DNA of 64,000 bases from Magnolia sinica (GCF_029962835.1 NC_080573.1:39301001-39365000), one strand, 5' to 3'; shown: positions 45,353 to 56,775, numbered from the stretch's first letter. Notes: a model not told the origin generated them from the sequence alone. A program made the numbers and translations.

Positions 45353-48300
45353 CGGTGAGATAGAGGGACCCTACCATTATAGGCCCCTCTTGGTTAAATC
45401 ACATACATCAAATGGGCCCCACCAACAAGTGGGCCCTAAAATAAGAAATAACGGTGGATCACCCACCTCTAGGCCTTCTTCTTGGTCCCTTAGCCTCCTT
45501 AGCTCCTATGCTTAACCTTTGACGATGGATGATGGAATTTTGATGGTGGGGATGAGAGATGAGAGGGTGGAAAAATGGGCCACACTTGTTGCTCTTGGAA
45601 TTGCTTGGGAAGGCTTGGACGTATGGAGCTTGGGAGAATAAAGATAGAATGAGGGAAAGAGAGAAAAAAATATTAAAGGGATGGGTGAGTTTAAATTTTT
45701 GTAAAAGGGAGATAGGTTTGTTTGAAAAATTGTAAAAGAGGGATGGTGGGGGAGAGAGAGAGAGAGAGTTGACTTAAGGGAAAAGGAGGGATGGGTTGTT
45801 ATACTTAGGGTATAATGTATACTTGACTTGGGTGATTGATTGATTGATGGGACACATTGTAGAGATTCCCTCGAAATTCGCAACGTGCGACATTTTTCTC
45901 GAAATGAATGCGGACCCACAACTTCTAGCCTGGATATCAGATCGGTGTGTAAGTCATGGCATTTGAACCGTGGCGATAGCGCGGTCGGTAAGGTACAAGT
46001 TTCAGTTCGAGCTGACTTTGGTATGTGGGACCCGGCTTAGGATCGCACACAAACATTGGATATGGGTCAAGGATTACCGAAATTTGACCAAAAGGACCGC
46101 GGAAGCCTACGGAATGATACGGACTAGGATACAGGTCTTACAGCTAGACTGGATGTCCAGCAGCAGCCCAATGGGCTGGGCGTCCCATGGTGGGTAGTCC
46201 TATGGGCCTGGGTATTTGGCCTCAAAACTTACCCAATGGGCCCCAAAAATAGAAAACTACAGAGGGAGGATGATCACTGCCCCTATGGACCCACATAGAT
46301 GAATGGTGAGATATAAAATACATTAAGGTGAGCCCACAAAGTAGCCTGGATGGCCAGCTAAGGCTGGACGCCCCAACCTGGGCCTCCCAGCTTGGTGGGA
46401 CACTCCAGGCCGTACCACGGACAGTATAAGGGCCTGTTAGGCCTAAAATTTTGTAGGTTGGTACTTACAAGGGTGGGTCACACCTCCACAAAATTTCATG
46501 ATTTTTGGATGCCCAAAAGTATTTTAATTTATTTACGGAAAACAGTTTGCTCAAAAATTTCTGATCATCCTGGATGTCCCAACATGGTGGGATAGTCCGG
46601 CCCTTTCCATGGTGTGTACAGGAGTTTATTAGCCCTAAAAAATTTTATGTGGGTCCCACCATGGGTGGGTCACCTCTTTGTAAATTTTTGTAATTTTTGG
46701 ATACTCAAAAGTATTTTAATAAATTTCGGAATTACAAGCTGTACAGGGTGAAATATTGCTGGAAATATAACTATCCTGAATTTGGGCCATCCAAATGGGT
46801 GGGTTCTGGTCCTCCAAAATTCCTGAAATTTGGACACAAGGCCCCTCATCAAGCCTACAACAAGTTGGGAACAAGAAATATGGCCCATCTTTTGAGAAAA
46901 TATTTTTAAAATTTTCTTATGGGACTATGTTGTTGGACTGCATAGCAGAAATTTCTGGCAGTCCACTATGTTGGCCCACCCTTTTGGATGCCCAAATGGG
47001 GTCCATTGGCCTTAAAATTTTGCAGGTGGGTCCTACCATGGGTGGAACACCTCTCTACAAAAGTTTAGAATTTTTGAGGTATTATAAGTATTTTATTTAA
47101 TTCTTACAAATTATGGACAGCAAGGTCCAGAAATAATTCCTGCTGAAACAATGTTGCTGCCCCTGACTTGTGCAGCCCATTAGAGTGGGCCCAAGTTTGC
47201 CAAAATTTGAGAAAATATAGGGCCAACATCCCTGCACAAGTATACAACAAGGTAGGGTCCACAAAGGTGGCCCAACATTTTAGAAACAAGCTGATATTTA
47301 TGTTTTTACAATATGCAGAGTGGCTGGACAGTCCAGAAAATCTGGACTGACCAACCTTCTTAGCCCACCTTTTTGGGTGATCAAGCTAGGGCGGATGGAG
47401 GTGGAATTCAACACACATGAAGGTGGGGTCCACACCTCCACGAATCTTCTATCAATGGAGGTGAAACATCCCTCTTATCAGTCCATAATCCTAACCCAAA
47501 AACCATCCAGCAACTGTCCAGAAATTTTCTGGACAGCAACATATATATGAAATGAACTGAGCATGGGAACCAAAATAAGGGGAATCACCCCATGAAATCA
47601 ATGTTGTGGTCCACCTCAGTGGGCCCCACAAACATCCAGACCAATTACCCTTTATAAAACCCATTGCATGCATCCGATATGGAGTAATTAGGGTGCCAAC
47701 ATCTAGGGAATGGACAGCCATGGGCGTCCAATTTGCTTGGATGGTCTGGATATTCCAGGGCCCCCAAGTGGGCCACACATTAGAAATGAAAGATAGAATA
47801 AGGGAAAAAAATGAAAGTCACAAGAGAGGATCTCCGCCACTATTGAGTCCCTCCCTTTATCACAACACATTCATGTCATCCATTAGATCATATACAATAT
47901 AGATCTAGCGCATGCATAGAGTTAGGAATCAATCAAATGGTAGGAATGTCTTTCCCACCTAAATCTATGGTCTAGATGACCCCTAAAGGACATGCATCAA
48001 AGGAAAAATGCCATGATGGGGTCCATGGAGAATGGCCTCATTCATGGAACTTGCATGCAAAGGAATGGCCTATTGGCCTTGATCATGGAGACATGGGGTA
48101 CCTCCATCATCACTTGATGGGCCCCACAAGTTCCTAAGGATGAGATGAAGGAGAATCTACCATAAGAAAATTAGGAAATCTTAAGCTAAGTGCACCCACC
48201 TTAATGGATCTTCAAGATTCTTGTAGCATAGGACTCCTTAGGCTCCAAGGATCATGAATGTAGGATTAAGATTGAAAGTAGAGGGTTAGATGAGGAGGGA

Positions 48301-48732
48301 GATGAAGGAGAAGGTGCTGGAAATTTTTACTAGGAGGAGAGGAGAATGAGAGAATGGGATGAAGAGAAATGAGAAAGAGGAGAGAGAGATGGAACATAGT
48401 AGCAATGAAATGATGAATTTGGGAGAAGGAGCTAGCTATGGAAGAGGTATTCATCATGACACATGGGAGAAGCAACCAAGATCTCATGATTACTCTCTAG
48501 AAAAGAGAGGTAATCATAGCTAGGCTATAGGTAGCTAGCAATAAGTGGATAGCATGGAAAAGAGAGAGCACTTGGTGGGCCCACATGGGAAAATGTGCCC
48601 ATAGGTCTAGGTGGATCCCACATGCATGATCAAGGGCTAAAAATGGTGAGATCCATATCTCAAAATGCACATGACGAAATCGTGCATGAGACGCAGCGTT
48701 GGAACCGCGACGACGATGCGGACGTAATGGCA

Positions 48733-49262
48733 CTGTCTAGATTAAATGAGATTCAAATCACAAGGAGCTAACAATCTCTTCACTACAATGTTTTCAGCAT
48801 GTTTCCATTGCAAGTGACTCCCCCTTTTGAGTATTTCAGCCCAATCCCTAGCGAACCACCACTTTTGGAGATATCAACCTCGTTCACAAGCAATTACAAA
48901 AAAGGCTCCCAATAAAAAAAAAATCACTGAATAAGCCATAATCACTGCCCCAAATCGAACTCCAATATCTGAAATCCAGTAAATTAAACCATATAGAAGA
49001 TCCAACGAATCTAGGCCCCAATTCCTCGACCTCCCAAAATCCCCTTCCCCAAATTGCAATCTCAAACCCCCGAAACAAATCACAAACTATCAATAGAATA
49101 GAAGGGTAAATTCTACAACACCAATTCGCAGAAAATCATACAATTCGGACAGCTCACAAGCAAATCAAGATGGAAATATGATCATTCAAAAAAAAGAGAG
49201 AGGGAGAGAGAGAGATTTTCAAACTGATTAACAGAGAGAGAGAGAGAGAGAGAGAGAGCTAC
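48733..49262 (-). other. Start of intron 1 of a PP2A catalytic subunit gene or fragment
   Basis: On the minus strand the GT donor at 49,262 is followed by CT-rich and then T-rich intron-like DNA. It runs up to the edge of the LTR copy at 48,732. I find no exon in it. Confidence 0.55.
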
Positions 49263-49358
49263 CTCTTGCTCGGAGAGGGGCTTGCGCTGCATGAGCTGAG
49301 AAATCTGCCCATCGAGCTGGCTATGGGAGTTCGAAGAAGGGCCTAGATCTACGCTCAT
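49263..49358 (-). pseudogene. First coding exon of a PP2A catalytic subunit, orphaned
   Basis: The minus strand from the ATG at 49,358 reads MSVDLGPSSNSHSQLDG then QISQLMQRKPLSEQE, 32 codons, and ends at a GAG|GTAGCT donor. The block LD.QI.QLM..KPLSE.E/QV is the N-terminus of plant serine/threonine protein phosphatase 2A catalytic subunits. A CT-rich 5' leader (49,360-49,500) fits a real first exon. The next exon, which should begin VR.LC.KAKEIL, is not found in the window: the intron runs into 9 kb of LTR and then other material. Either the gene continues far to the left beyond the window or this is a displaced 5' end. Confidence 0.7.
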
Positions 49359-49440
49359 CTTCTTCTTCTTCCTCTTCTCTTGAAAATCTAACCTTCTCTC
49401 ATCTTCGAGAAGATGGGGGAAAAGCCCTAACCCTGGTTCT

Positions 49441-49454
49441 ACTCTCTCTCTCTC

Positions 49455-49490
<36 letters not shown>
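49441..49490. repeat. (CT)n tracts in the PP2A leader
   Basis: Two CT runs separated by 'cac' lie just upstream of the PP2A exon. CT/GA tracts of this sort are usual in plant 5' UTRs. Confidence 0.85.
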
Positions 49491-49492
<2 letters not shown>

Positions 49493-49925
49493 GAAATGAA
49501 ATGAAACAAGAAACGAATAGAGGGCAGTGGTGCTTTAACCAATAAGAGAATACCCTCTCAGTACGCATTCCGCTTCCCGTCCTGGTGGGGTTTATACTGC
49601 ATTAACTTTGGAACTGCTTGAGACCATTCTAGAACCAAAGATACACACCTGTTACCAAATTTAGATTTTGGTGGTGTAACCTTTTAGCCATCCATTGTGT
49701 GATGATATACCTAGGATAAGATAGATTTGTGTGTTTGTATTATTTCTTCAATTAACTACCTAACCATCTCTTTCTTTTTCTTCAAATGAAAAAGAGTGAG
49801 AAGGTGAACTAACAACAAAATAATACAACCAACCACAAAAATCTCCCTATAAACAACTGCAAAACCAACCAAACAAAACTCATTTTTCTCACCCACACAC
49901 TGCTCTCTTCCGCTACTATCCTCCC

Positions 49926-49933
49926 TATAAAAG
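49926..49933 (+). promoter_or_regulatory. TATA box of the proline-rich protein gene
   Basis: TATAAAAG lies 80 bases before the ATG at 50,014. The paralogous pseudogene keeps CTATAAAA at the matching place, so the core promoter is shared. Confidence 0.75.
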
Positions 49934-50013
49934 ACCCAAACCCTTAGCTTCTTCTCACCACATCTCATTCATATATCTTAACTAGTTTAGTACCTTTTCT
50001 CGCACTACCATTC

Positions 50014-50430
50014 ATGGCTTCAAAAACTTGCTTCTTAATTATATGTGTGCTCATTTGTGTGTCACTGGGCCACTTGTTGGACACTCCTGAGCCGTCAGCC
50101 CCTCCACCAATGCCGACTATCCGGATCCTGCCGAAACCCACATTGCCAAGGTTGCCTCCTTTGCCTGAGATGCCGACTCTACCTATGTCAACGTTACCAC
50201 CATTGCCGAGTGCCCGATTGCCACCTTTGCCGGTCGTGCCTACACTCCCAAAGGCAACATTGCCACCATTACCCACTACCCAATTACCACCTCTGCCTGT
50301 CATGCCCAATCTGCCGAAGCCTACGTTACTGCCACTGCCTGCCATCCCTTCCATTCCAACAATCCCAACCATTCCCTCCTTCCCAACCAACCCTACACTC
50401 CCTTCCCTCTCTCCACCTCCTTCAAACTAG
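50014..50430 (+). CDS. Small secreted proline-rich protein (PELPK-like), intact
   Basis: The 138-residue ORF starts MASKTCFLIICVLICVSLGH, a clear signal peptide with a cut likely around residues 19-25. The mature part is almost wholly Pro/Leu/Thr repeats: LPPLP..LPPLPVVPTLPK, TLPPLPTTQLPPLPV, PTIPTIPSFPTNPTLPSL, ending SPPPSN. It has no other domain. Such proteins are hydroxyproline-rich cell-wall proteins of the PELPK type in broad terms; the exact PELPK motif is absent, so the name is by analogy. It has a TATA box at 49,926, no intron, and a 3' UTR with an AATAAA near 50,680. The inverted paralogue at 15,620-15,228 is broken, making this the surviving copy. The glycine-rich frame on the opposite strand is a shadow. 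Confidence 0.8.
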   Translation: MASKTCFLIICVLICVSLGHLLDTPEPSAPPPMPTIRILPKPTLPRLPPLPEMPTLPMSTLPPLPSARLPPLPVVPTLPKATLPPLPTTQLPPLPVMPNLPKPTLLPLPAIPSIPTIPTIPSFPTNPTLPSLSPPPSN

Positions 50431-50870
50431 GTTATGATAGCTGTGGCCTGGCCCACTCATTGATATAAAGTCCTTGCATGTGATGGTGCACTCTATTTTG
50501 TGAAGATTATTTTTATTTAGTCTGTGGATATATAGTACGCTTTGTGCCATCTTTTGGCACATGTGGTTGGTCTGTATTTTTATTTTATTTTTGTGGGATT
50601 TGGATTGTGTGTGAGTGAATGTATTACTTTTAATTGGTCATTTGGGACCTGGACTATGTATTGGAATGTCTTTTGCGTTAATAAATTCTCATTCATTTGA
50701 TGTGCATATCATGAACTTGCCTCCTTTCACAATCTTGAGAAAGAGAAGTCCATGTTTGGACTGGTTTAAGCCTAGATTTTTTATTTTTTATTTTTAATTA
50801 CTGTTCCAACCTAGCTTGTCTAGCACAACTGAGTTTTGTGGACTGGCCGCAGCACAATGACCTCCCTAGA
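50431..50870 (+). other. 3' UTR and downstream flank of the proline-rich gene
   Basis: This is collinear with the minus strand of 15,227-15,131 plus 10,570-10,251. Where the pseudogene locus has the copia element, this copy reads straight through 'tttagtctgtgg'. Near 50,860-50,885 the single ctagggagg marks the empty site of the fold-back MITE. Homology goes on to about 50,965, pairing with 9,594-9,669. Confidence 0.8.
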
Positions 50871-50959
50871 GACTGTTGGTGTGTGTGCATAGTAGCATTC
50901 ATTAGGGATGCACCTCGGACAAGTTGGGTCGGATTGAGGGTTAACCCGAGCCGGACATG

Positions 50960-51475
50960 AATAGATGGTTAGGATCATTTGTTTAGAGTGACTTTCAAGA
51001 TGGATGGACAATAACATGTGGGCAACACATCATGGACAATCCAAATCAAGGATTGTACGTTCTGTGTTATACATTAAAATGGACTGCCCATTTGTCTTGG
51101 AAATTTACTATATGATCAAGATCTTCATAACTTTCAAGAGAGTTGGCAATCAAAAATAGGCCACACATGCTGGATCGATTGTCAACATTAACAATTGGAT
51201 CTTCTCTATTACAAATAATATGTACCAGTAATCTCCTAGTAACTGATTGAATTGTTAGGATCATGATACTAAAGTGTATTTTAAGAGGGATAGAAAATCC
51301 AATGTGGGCCACACATGATGGATGGTCTGGATCAATGAACGAACCTTCTTTATTATAATTATTATGGAACATCTATTTTCTTAAACATTGATCAGATGGC
51401 TATGATCATTTAATCAAGTTGTCTTTTAAGAGGGATGACAATGAAAGCGGGGGCCATGATGAATTGTATCTTAAT
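50960..51475. repeat. Diverged tandem modules of unknown origin
   Basis: Three or four related blocks carry 'ttaggatcat', 'ttt(a/c)agaggga(t)', 'gtgggccacacatgatgga' and a short AT-rich linker, with spacing of about 130-180 bases. No ORF is convincing. They may be old copies of a repeat family; I cannot name it. The following 51,480-52,014 is AT-rich DNA with nothing recognised. Confidence 0.5.
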
Positions 51476-52119
51476 GGATCTTCCAATTTCTTAATCACGC
51501 ATGGCAAATATTTAACTCAAAATTAAACTCTACCAAATTTCGATGGATCATAAACCAGATTAGATTAGATCTTAAATCAAATAGTAAGATTAGATCGTAA
51601 TATTGGTATATTTGTGGATGATCGACGGACAGTGTTTTATGTTTAATTTCAATTCCAAAAAAAAAAAAGAGTGTTCAAATAGAGTTCAAAATTGTTCCTG
51701 ATTATGAAACTATGTTCACCAGACTGAAATTTTTGTAAGAAGCAGATTTTCAATGGTATTTTTGTTCAGATTTTGATTTAATCAGTTCCAAACGTATTTG
51801 GGTAAGTTTCTTATATCCCGAGAAAAAAAAAAAACCAGCATAAGTTATTATCCCATATTCGGAGTTTACACCTTTGATTTTTAGATTGGCCATGAATTTT
51901 TATAAAAAAAATTTTCGTTACTCTAATTAATCTCGAATAATGATGATAATAATCATTTGTTCAACCCTTATTTTCAATAGCCGTTATAGCAGAATCTAGC
52001 ATGCATAGTTCTGACACTACAACAAAAACTGGATTAGCCCACAATTTATGTGGCTAATTTACCGGTTCTAATTAAAATGGGCGTCGATTAGCGATCGGGT
52101 ATATATACCAGTACCAAAA

Positions 52120-52170
52120 GCCCTGACCCTGTTTTTCTCCCCTCTCCCGACTCTCTCCCTCTCACCGCCC

Positions 52171-52226
<56 letters not shown>

Positions 52227-52330
52227 CAGCTTTCTTTTTGTTTGAAAAGAAGCAACGCCGTCAGATCTGGCGATCTGTGATCGTTACCCCTGAAAACGTC
52301 GCTCGATGCCACTGCACCTAAACGCGTTTG
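52120..52330 (+). promoter_or_regulatory. CT-rich leader/5' UTR-like segment at the left end of the CACTA element
   Basis: About 100 bases inside the left end there is a long (CT)n tract (52,164-52,222), then a GC-richer stretch with ATGs and GATCGG|TACTC, and a TCAG|GTGG splice-like site at 52,510. This resembles a captured plant promoter, 5' UTR and first intron. No protein family is recognisable. Confidence 0.4.
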
Positions 52331-53966
52331 CTATGTCCGCTGCACTCGATCGGTACTCTCTCTCCCTCTCTCTCTGCACCTCATTCCTCTCATGCATCTC
52401 CCGATTTCTCCAAATCTCCCAAAACCCTAGAGATTTTAGTTGATTTCTCTAAATCTTCTAAAACCTTATTCACATTCCAACTCTACAGCTGCCTGAACCG
52501 AAGAGACTGGTCAGGTGGTTTTTTTCCTCTCTCTTTTAATCACTAATGGATTTATTTTTTTACTTCACTGGATTTGGGATTTTACAGGCCACTTATTTCT
52601 TACACAAAGCATGCTTGTATAGAATTTGAGCTATAAGCATGTCACATGTTTGACGAAATTCCTGAAACAAATGTGTGTAATTTTTATGTTTGTTTTTCTT
52701 AATGGTTTGGTAGGTCCTTTTTTTTTAATGGCTTGGTAGGTCTTTTTTTAATGGTTTTGTTTTCATGTTTTGTATATCTGTGCTTGTACGGTACAAACAT
52801 GCATCTCTTTTATTCTCCCATCATGCTGAAAACACTTGCCCCAGTGAGGAGAAACAATCAGGCCAGAAACTATAGAGGGCTAAGGCTCTTCAGGACCTGC
52901 TACAGGTGAGGAGGCACATCGTTATGCCTACACCATGGACCAGAGCACGATTACACAAGGAGACCACAGACATAAAACTTTAGCTATGAAATCATGAGAA
53001 TTTCTGTTTGGTACATGATTGACAAAGCATGATCATACAACCAACCCCAAAATGGTGGGATGAGGCTAGGATGATGATGATGGTGATGTAAATAAATAAA
53101 GATAAAGAAATTCAAACAAAGATTAGTGACTAACCAGGGAGTATTGGTGTGAAAATGGAAAATCTCCAACTGTCCTATTTTGGCAAACAAATATCTGTGA
53201 ATCAGAGATTAGGATTGTTCAATCAATATAATCTTGGGATTGTGACTTGGCAGTAGTGAACTACACAATATACTTGTTTTGGTTAAGTTAAGCTTGTTTT
53301 GGTTTTTGCAGGGCATAATGAAGTGCATAGAAGGAATTTTTTTATTTTTTTATTTTCATTCATCAATTGCTTGAAGGTGGTGTAAAATATTCGTTTCTTT
53401 GGTGAATGATTTTATGCTGCTCTGCCTTTCAGGAACAACCCACTCCGAGTTTTTTGTATCTTTGATTTTAACTTGTCAATGTCATTGTCAATTTAATACA
53501 AAATTCATGTTCACCTGCAGTGTTGATGAGCAGGTAGCCAAGGACATATAACTGCTAGATTCCATTGCTGAGAAGCAACCCCAAATCTTCTCTGAAGAAT
53601 GCAAGTATTATTGAAGTAAAGAGTTTGATTTTTTTCACCGGAGTTTGAAGATGAGATCATAATGCTGGTTGAGTTACTTGATGCCTCTGCCTTTTGGATG
53701 GATTGAAGATTTTTGGGGTCCTAATGCATTTGGTTTATTTTGACTTTTGTTACTCAATATTTATTGGATGTTGCAGGTTATTAGCACATGGGATGGCCAA
53801 AAATGAGTGATGCCCCATTGGTTTGACCTGGAAATTTTATTATAACTAACCTTTTCAAGTAATTGGATGATTCATATGATCCAGTAACATTTGTTGTTTC
53901 ATGTCTACTTGTTGAGGCAAGGCTTTTAAGATTAAATGGTTGTAGCTTGATTGGGAAGTAATGGGA

Positions 53967-54062
53967 TTTTGGTTGTTAAGCTATTAGCGGCTCTTACTTT
54001 TTTGGTTGGAGAGCATTGTGATTACGGTATATCTGCATCCAACATGACTGTTCATTTTCTGA
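53967..54062 (+). repeat. 96-bp direct repeat within the CACTA element (copy 1)
   Basis: About 95% identical to 60,086-60,181 (five substitutions by hand count), 6.1 kb apart and in the same orientation. Both read VVKLLAALTFLVGEH in one frame. This may be a captured exon duplicated later, or a repeat inserted twice. Confidence 0.85.
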
Positions 54063-54508
54063 TACATATGTATCTCACCTTATATTTGATCACTTTAGTC
54101 TTTTTTCTTTTTTCTTTGGGTGAAATTGGGCAAGTTTGAGTTGAAGCTTATTAAGTGGTTTGGAGTGTGTTGAAATGCATTGAAGCAATTGAAAATGCTG
54201 CTTAGTTCTCCTGTTTAATCACTGTCAACTGCAAATTGAATTCATCTCATCCATTCGTCTTGTTTGTTTACGGGATACATAGTTTTGCTAATTATGTGGA
54301 CTTAACAATTTTAAGTAAATGGGTTGGGCTTGGATTGAGCCCTAGTCAACTTGTTCTACCCCTATAAGTTATTAATGGGTTGAGTTGGATTTAGCCCAGC
54401 TGATCTGATGGTGGCTTATATCTCTGTAATTTCTTCATTTTACATGTTCTTGCCTTGAATTGAAATCTCATGTCACTAAAATTTGCTTGATTCCGTGGAA
54501 ATCTTTAG

Positions 54509-54554
54509 GAACCCTGAAGAGATCCCATGGGGTACGACTGGTACTGAGTATGTT
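54509..54554 (+). pseudogene. Captured fragment: cytosolic GAPDH exon
   Basis: After a TTTAG acceptor the sequence reads (R)NPEEIPWGTTGTEYV, the conserved block of plant glyceraldehyde-3-phosphate dehydrogenase (FGFRNPEEIPWGE.GA.YVVESTG). The acceptor lies at the arginine, where I recall GAPC genes having an intron. The match ends before VESTG, so the exon is truncated at its 3' side. It is a fragment of a glycolytic enzyme with no function on its own. Confidence 0.7.
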
Positions 54555-54706
54555 GCAAAAAGGAGGTCCGTAGCAAATAATGATGAGGGATTGCTATGTG
54601 TGCAGAAGACCATGTTATGAATGAGCCGTTCTAAATCCTGTTTTCCCAGACAGTTCTTCAAACTTTTTATTCCACTTGCTAATGTTCCTTGATACAAATC
54701 ATGCAG

Positions 54707-54780
54707 TCCCTATATTTCTATATGGAGCAGTAGATGAGCAAGCAAGGACCCTTGATTCAACCAGTAGAATTGCTAGATAG
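54707..54780 (+). pseudogene. Captured fragment: formiminotransferase-like exon
   Basis: After an ATGCAG acceptor it reads (V)PIFLYGAVDEQARTLDS, resembling VP.FLYGAA.EEGRTLDSIRRELGYF of plant formiminotransferase/cyclodeaminase-like proteins. The match decays after TLDS and the frame then meets a stop at the exon's end. The assignment rests on a short block and is less certain than its neighbours. Confidence 0.5.
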
Positions 54781-54789
54781 GTGAGTATG

Positions 54790-54911
54790 TATGCACTCTC
54801 CTTGTCGCTGGTGGAGTCTGATCCAAATGCTCCTTTTGGTTATGGCTTGTGTTTTTTGAACTTAGCAATGGATGGATTCACGAATGCAACTCAGGATTCC
54901 ATAACTGCAAG
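54790..54911 (+). pseudogene. Captured fragment: UDP-galactose/UDP-glucose transporter exon
   Basis: Frame reading: ESDPNAPFGYGLCFLNLAMD then GFTNATQDSITAR, followed by a GTTTGT donor. This is nearly the conserved sequence of the plant UTR1/UTR3 (SLC35B1-type) nucleotide-sugar transporters (..PNAPLGYGLCFLNLAFDGFTNATQDSITARYPK). The intact protein would carry UDP-galactose/glucose across the ER membrane. Only this one exon is present, following the formiminotransferase-like piece directly. Confidence 0.85.
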
Positions 54912-55311
54912 GTTTGTCAGTTCATGAGTTGATTGTTTCTCCTCTTGTTGGTGAACTTGTGCTTTCTGAAAATATTATCTTTCTGAAACAGAACATTATT
55001 TACTTCGATCTTGCATCTAACTTCAAAATTTCTTTCTCCTTTTCTTGTTACTATCAGAATTTTCTATTCATACTTATCAAAGGAAAATAAAAATATTTTT
55101 TCAGAGATGATGAAGCTCTTTAATGTTGCATACCATTCCTAAATGGCACATGACGCATACCATTACTATCAGAATTTGTTTTTATTCCTGAACTTTATCT
55201 TGCAGTTTTTGGAATGGGTTGATGAAGTAACAAACGGATGACAAAAAACATCACTGTGGGGCCTTGGTAGGTTTCCACCATTGACATCATTATCCCCACT
55301 GTTTCTACAGT

Positions 55312-55671
55312 GTGGTCTACTTGAGCTGGATATGCTTTATTTTGGATCCGTCATTATCCCCAATGTGGGGCCTTGGTAGGTTTCCACCATGGACATCCAA
55401 GATTTTCTGTTTCTTTGCTTTACCTCTGTCTCTCTTTTCATTTTTCTATTTTCGATGGCAAGAGCTACAAATGTATAAGATACTTAGAATTGTAATGTAT
55501 ATCTTCCTTTTCTCTCTCTTCCCATCTGAGCCCATCGACCTGAAAAAGGTGAAAGAGCTTCCACCAAATCTCTTGTGCAAAGGGGCAATGAATCGACAAA
55601 TGATCTCATGTTTCTGCATCCCGATGGCACACGATGCACCCATTCAAAATGATCAGCTTCTTTTCCCTTAA
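55312..55671 (+). other. 119-codon open frame in the CACTA element, unrecognised
   Basis: The second half (PSEPIDLKKVKELPPNLLCK, GAMNRQMISCFCIPMAHDAP) is compositionally protein-like and could be a captured exon. The first half is translation of a copy of the dispersed 'gtggggccttggtaggtttccacca' repeat and is not real coding sequence. No family recognised. Confidence 0.3.
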
Positions 55672-56336
55672 GTTTGCTTGGTAAAAAGATTTATATCGAC
55701 AAAATACCTTGTAGGCAGATCTACAACAAAATTCACATATGTATATTCTACCCTCAACCATTCTCTCAAACTGGAGTGTCACTGAAGATGACTGAGTTTC
55801 TTTTGTCTGGAATTTTTTTTTCTTCTTCTTTTCTCTGGAAAAAATCTGTGATCTGATTGAAAGATGAAATGTCAGCTTTTTGTTTTCACAGATTTCTAAA
55901 TAGCTTTTCTACATGATTAACTTGGAACTGGAAAAGTGGAGTTTATTTCTCACTTGGAAAAATTAAAAAGATTTAAAAGCATATTTTGAAGACCGAAAAT
56001 TTCAATTCTTCAAAAAAAGAAGAAGTAATAATAATTAAAAAAATGAAAGAAAGAAAGAAAAATAAAAAATAAAAAACTGAACATCTCAATGAGCCTTGAT
56101 GAACAAAAAAAGGTTGAGAGAAGAAAACAGAAACCCTTAGCAGTTTACACAAATATATAATTAATTCCCAATACATGAGCGCTTTCTCAATGGCGACATG
56201 GAATTTTGAAACTCTCCATCTTTCTCCATTGCTGCCCTCAAATGACCTTAACCAGTTTATAACCTTTTCCTCCTTTTCATTCTCCCATGCATTGAGGTCT
56301 TTTGCAATGCTATCAAGAACAGGACCTTAATAGTAA

Positions 56337-56775
56337 CTCATTACTATTTCTTTTCATTATTCACCACCAGCACCACTATCATGGCCTTTTTCCAGCTATT
56401 CATGGTTGACTACATGATTTGATTGGGAAATATTTGATAATCAGCTGCCACCTGACATAAACTCTCTTCCTTTACCTTGGCTTGGGACCAGCTGGCATGT
56501 TGCCATCTGGCAAAGTTCTGGATAATGTTCACCCTTGTTAGGTTAAAAAAAGCTAATGCTCACTTTCGTTACGACTCCTTAATGTTTCTTTCCATTAATC
56601 ACCATCATCACTATCATCACAGCCTTTCCGAGCTATTCAGGGTTGGCATCATGGTTTGCTTGGGAAAATTTTGATGACCAGCTGCCCATCTGATATCAGC
56701 CCTCCTTTACCTTGGCTTGGTACCAGCTAGCATGTTGCTACTGGGTGAAATTCTGGATTATGTTTACTTTTGATA
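56337..56775. repeat. Two-unit tandem duplication, about 200 bp each
   Basis: 56,337-56,540 and 56,578-56,775 share 'tttctttccatta.tcaccatca', 'ccttt(t)ccgagctattca', 'gattgggaaa..tttgat', 'cctttaccttggcttgg(g/t)acca' and 'gctggcatgttgcc'. They are diverged, with no ORF preserved across both. Confidence 0.8.

Larger units (their letters stand above)
42014..46142 (-). mobile_element. Nested long gypsy-type LTR, inverted relative to 27,436-32,909
   Basis: The unit runs TGTCACGCCCCGAAC ... AGGTCTTACA. Its reverse complement starts TGTAAGACCTGTATCC and ends GGGGCGTGACA, like the solo LTR, and the two are collinear over most of their length. For example 42,693-42,860 pairs with 31,680-31,830, and 45,230-46,142 pairs with 27,436-28,400. 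At about 4.1 kb it is shorter than its partner because it lacks the minisatellite. A perfect target duplication is not evident: actgg precedes it and recurs five bases after it. There are no coding parts. Confidence 0.7.
39775..48732 (-). mobile_element. Long gypsy-type LTR copy, split by a nested LTR (42,014-46,142)
   Basis: The right part (46,143-48,732) is the reverse complement of the 38,330-39,270 LTR and its continuation. The left end (39,775, TGTCATACCCCAGACTC) matches the reverse-complemented 3' end of the solo LTR family. Without the nested insert this is about 4.8 kb. The LTR's first 150-170 bases are absent at 48,732. The interior has GGGCCCA-rich sequence and diverged repeats with a spacing near 190 or 380 bases ('gggtgggtcac..cctc' followed by 'aagtattttaat': about 46,431, 46,620, 47,001). 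No coding sequence. The 40,188-40,457 open frame has no family resemblance. Confidence 0.65.

Noticed and set aside
42009-46152. actgg as target duplication of the nested LTR
   Set aside because: The right copy is displaced five bases from the TG..CA boundary, so it may be chance.
49660-49690. CACTA-like end upstream of the PP2A exon (ACACCACCAAAATC)
   Set aside because: Similarity to the 33,343 terminus is loose and needs gaps; no duplication found.
49965-50390. Glycine-rich 141-codon frame opposite the proline-rich gene
   Set aside because: It is the antisense shadow of Pro/Leu repeats; the sense strand has a signal peptide, TATA box and poly(A) signal.
55312-55440. N-terminal half of the 119-codon frame as coding
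   Set aside because: It translates a copy of the dispersed GGGGCC repeat that recurs just upstream at 55,250-55,310.
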